Shown piece by piece: positions 5,715 through 5,741 of a DNA stretch of 5,741 nucleotides (positions within the stretch are counted from its first letter, which is position 1; the number at the start of each line of letters is the position of its first letter). Made by a program: the position numbers and the translations under genes. Origin of the DNA: Bacteroidota bacterium (lineage in GTDB: Bacteria; Bacteroidota; Bacteroidia; Flavobacteriales_F; PHOS-HE28); the NCBI GenBank assembly GCA_023430945.1, contig JAEYYE010000200.1, forward strand, positions 1-5,741. Reading direction: 5' to 3'. A model generated the notes under the pieces. It saw only the letters and a program-made list of their open reading frames with translations, was not told the origin of the DNA and did not search any database.

Positions 5715-5741
5715 GCTGAAAGATAGTGCGGCGATCAAGCC

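Noticed and set aside
5715..5738. Start of the VOC protein at a TTG (5736-5738)
   Set aside because: An ATG at 5714 places the start close to the first VOC strand. The extra eight residues show no family feature. The frame is open to the edge, so this is a preference, not proof.

Overview
The window looks like a chromosomal segment from a member of the Bacteroidota, probably a flavobacteria-like lineage with moderately high GC (roughly 54% by eye). The strongest pointer is a large secreted protein ending in a type IX secretion (T9SS) sorting domain, a system restricted to this phylum. Starts without clear Shine-Dalgarno sequences and several TAnnTTTG-like promoter boxes fit the same assignment. 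Exact genus cannot be read from the sequence.

Layout. (1) 1-183, minus strand: the N-terminal 61 codons of a short-chain dehydrogenase/reductase, running off the left edge. (2) 184-412: a divergent intergenic region with candidate promoter boxes for both sides. (3) 413-3076, plus: an 887-residue modular, cysteine-rich secreted protein with a signal peptide, three 'PxNDxC' modules interleaved with three modules of a second kind, and a C-terminal T9SS sorting domain. It is closed by a strong rho-independent terminator at 3098-3130. (4) 3181-3711 and 3813-4826, plus: 3-hydroxyanthranilate 3,4-dioxygenase followed by 2-amino-3-carboxymuconate-6-semialdehyde decarboxylase (ACMSD), two consecutive steps of the kynurenine branch of tryptophan catabolism. 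They are separated by a 101-bp spacer carrying an imperfect inverted and direct repeat. (5) 4832-5308 and 5298-5714, minus: a guanine-deaminase-type nucleoside deaminase overlapped by an upstream VOC/glyoxalase-fold protein, converging on the ACMSD gene with a 5-bp gap.

How the genes work together. The dioxygenase opens the ring of 3-hydroxyanthranilate to 2-amino-3-carboxymuconate semialdehyde (ACMS). The decarboxylase then removes CO2, so flux goes to 2-aminomuconate semialdehyde and central metabolism rather than spontaneously to quinolinate and NAD. The SDR on the left may belong to the same catabolic neighbourhood, but the T9SS gene sits between them, so this is only an inference. The deaminase/VOC pair is a separate, translationally coupled unit, with the deaminase probably in purine salvage.

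No CRISPR, tRNA, rRNA, transposon or phage gene was seen. The most unusual whole-window signal is the density of the tetramer GATC: about 140 copies by hand count against roughly 22 expected from base composition, in all reading frames, on genes of both strands and in spacers. No clearly new multi-gene system is visible.
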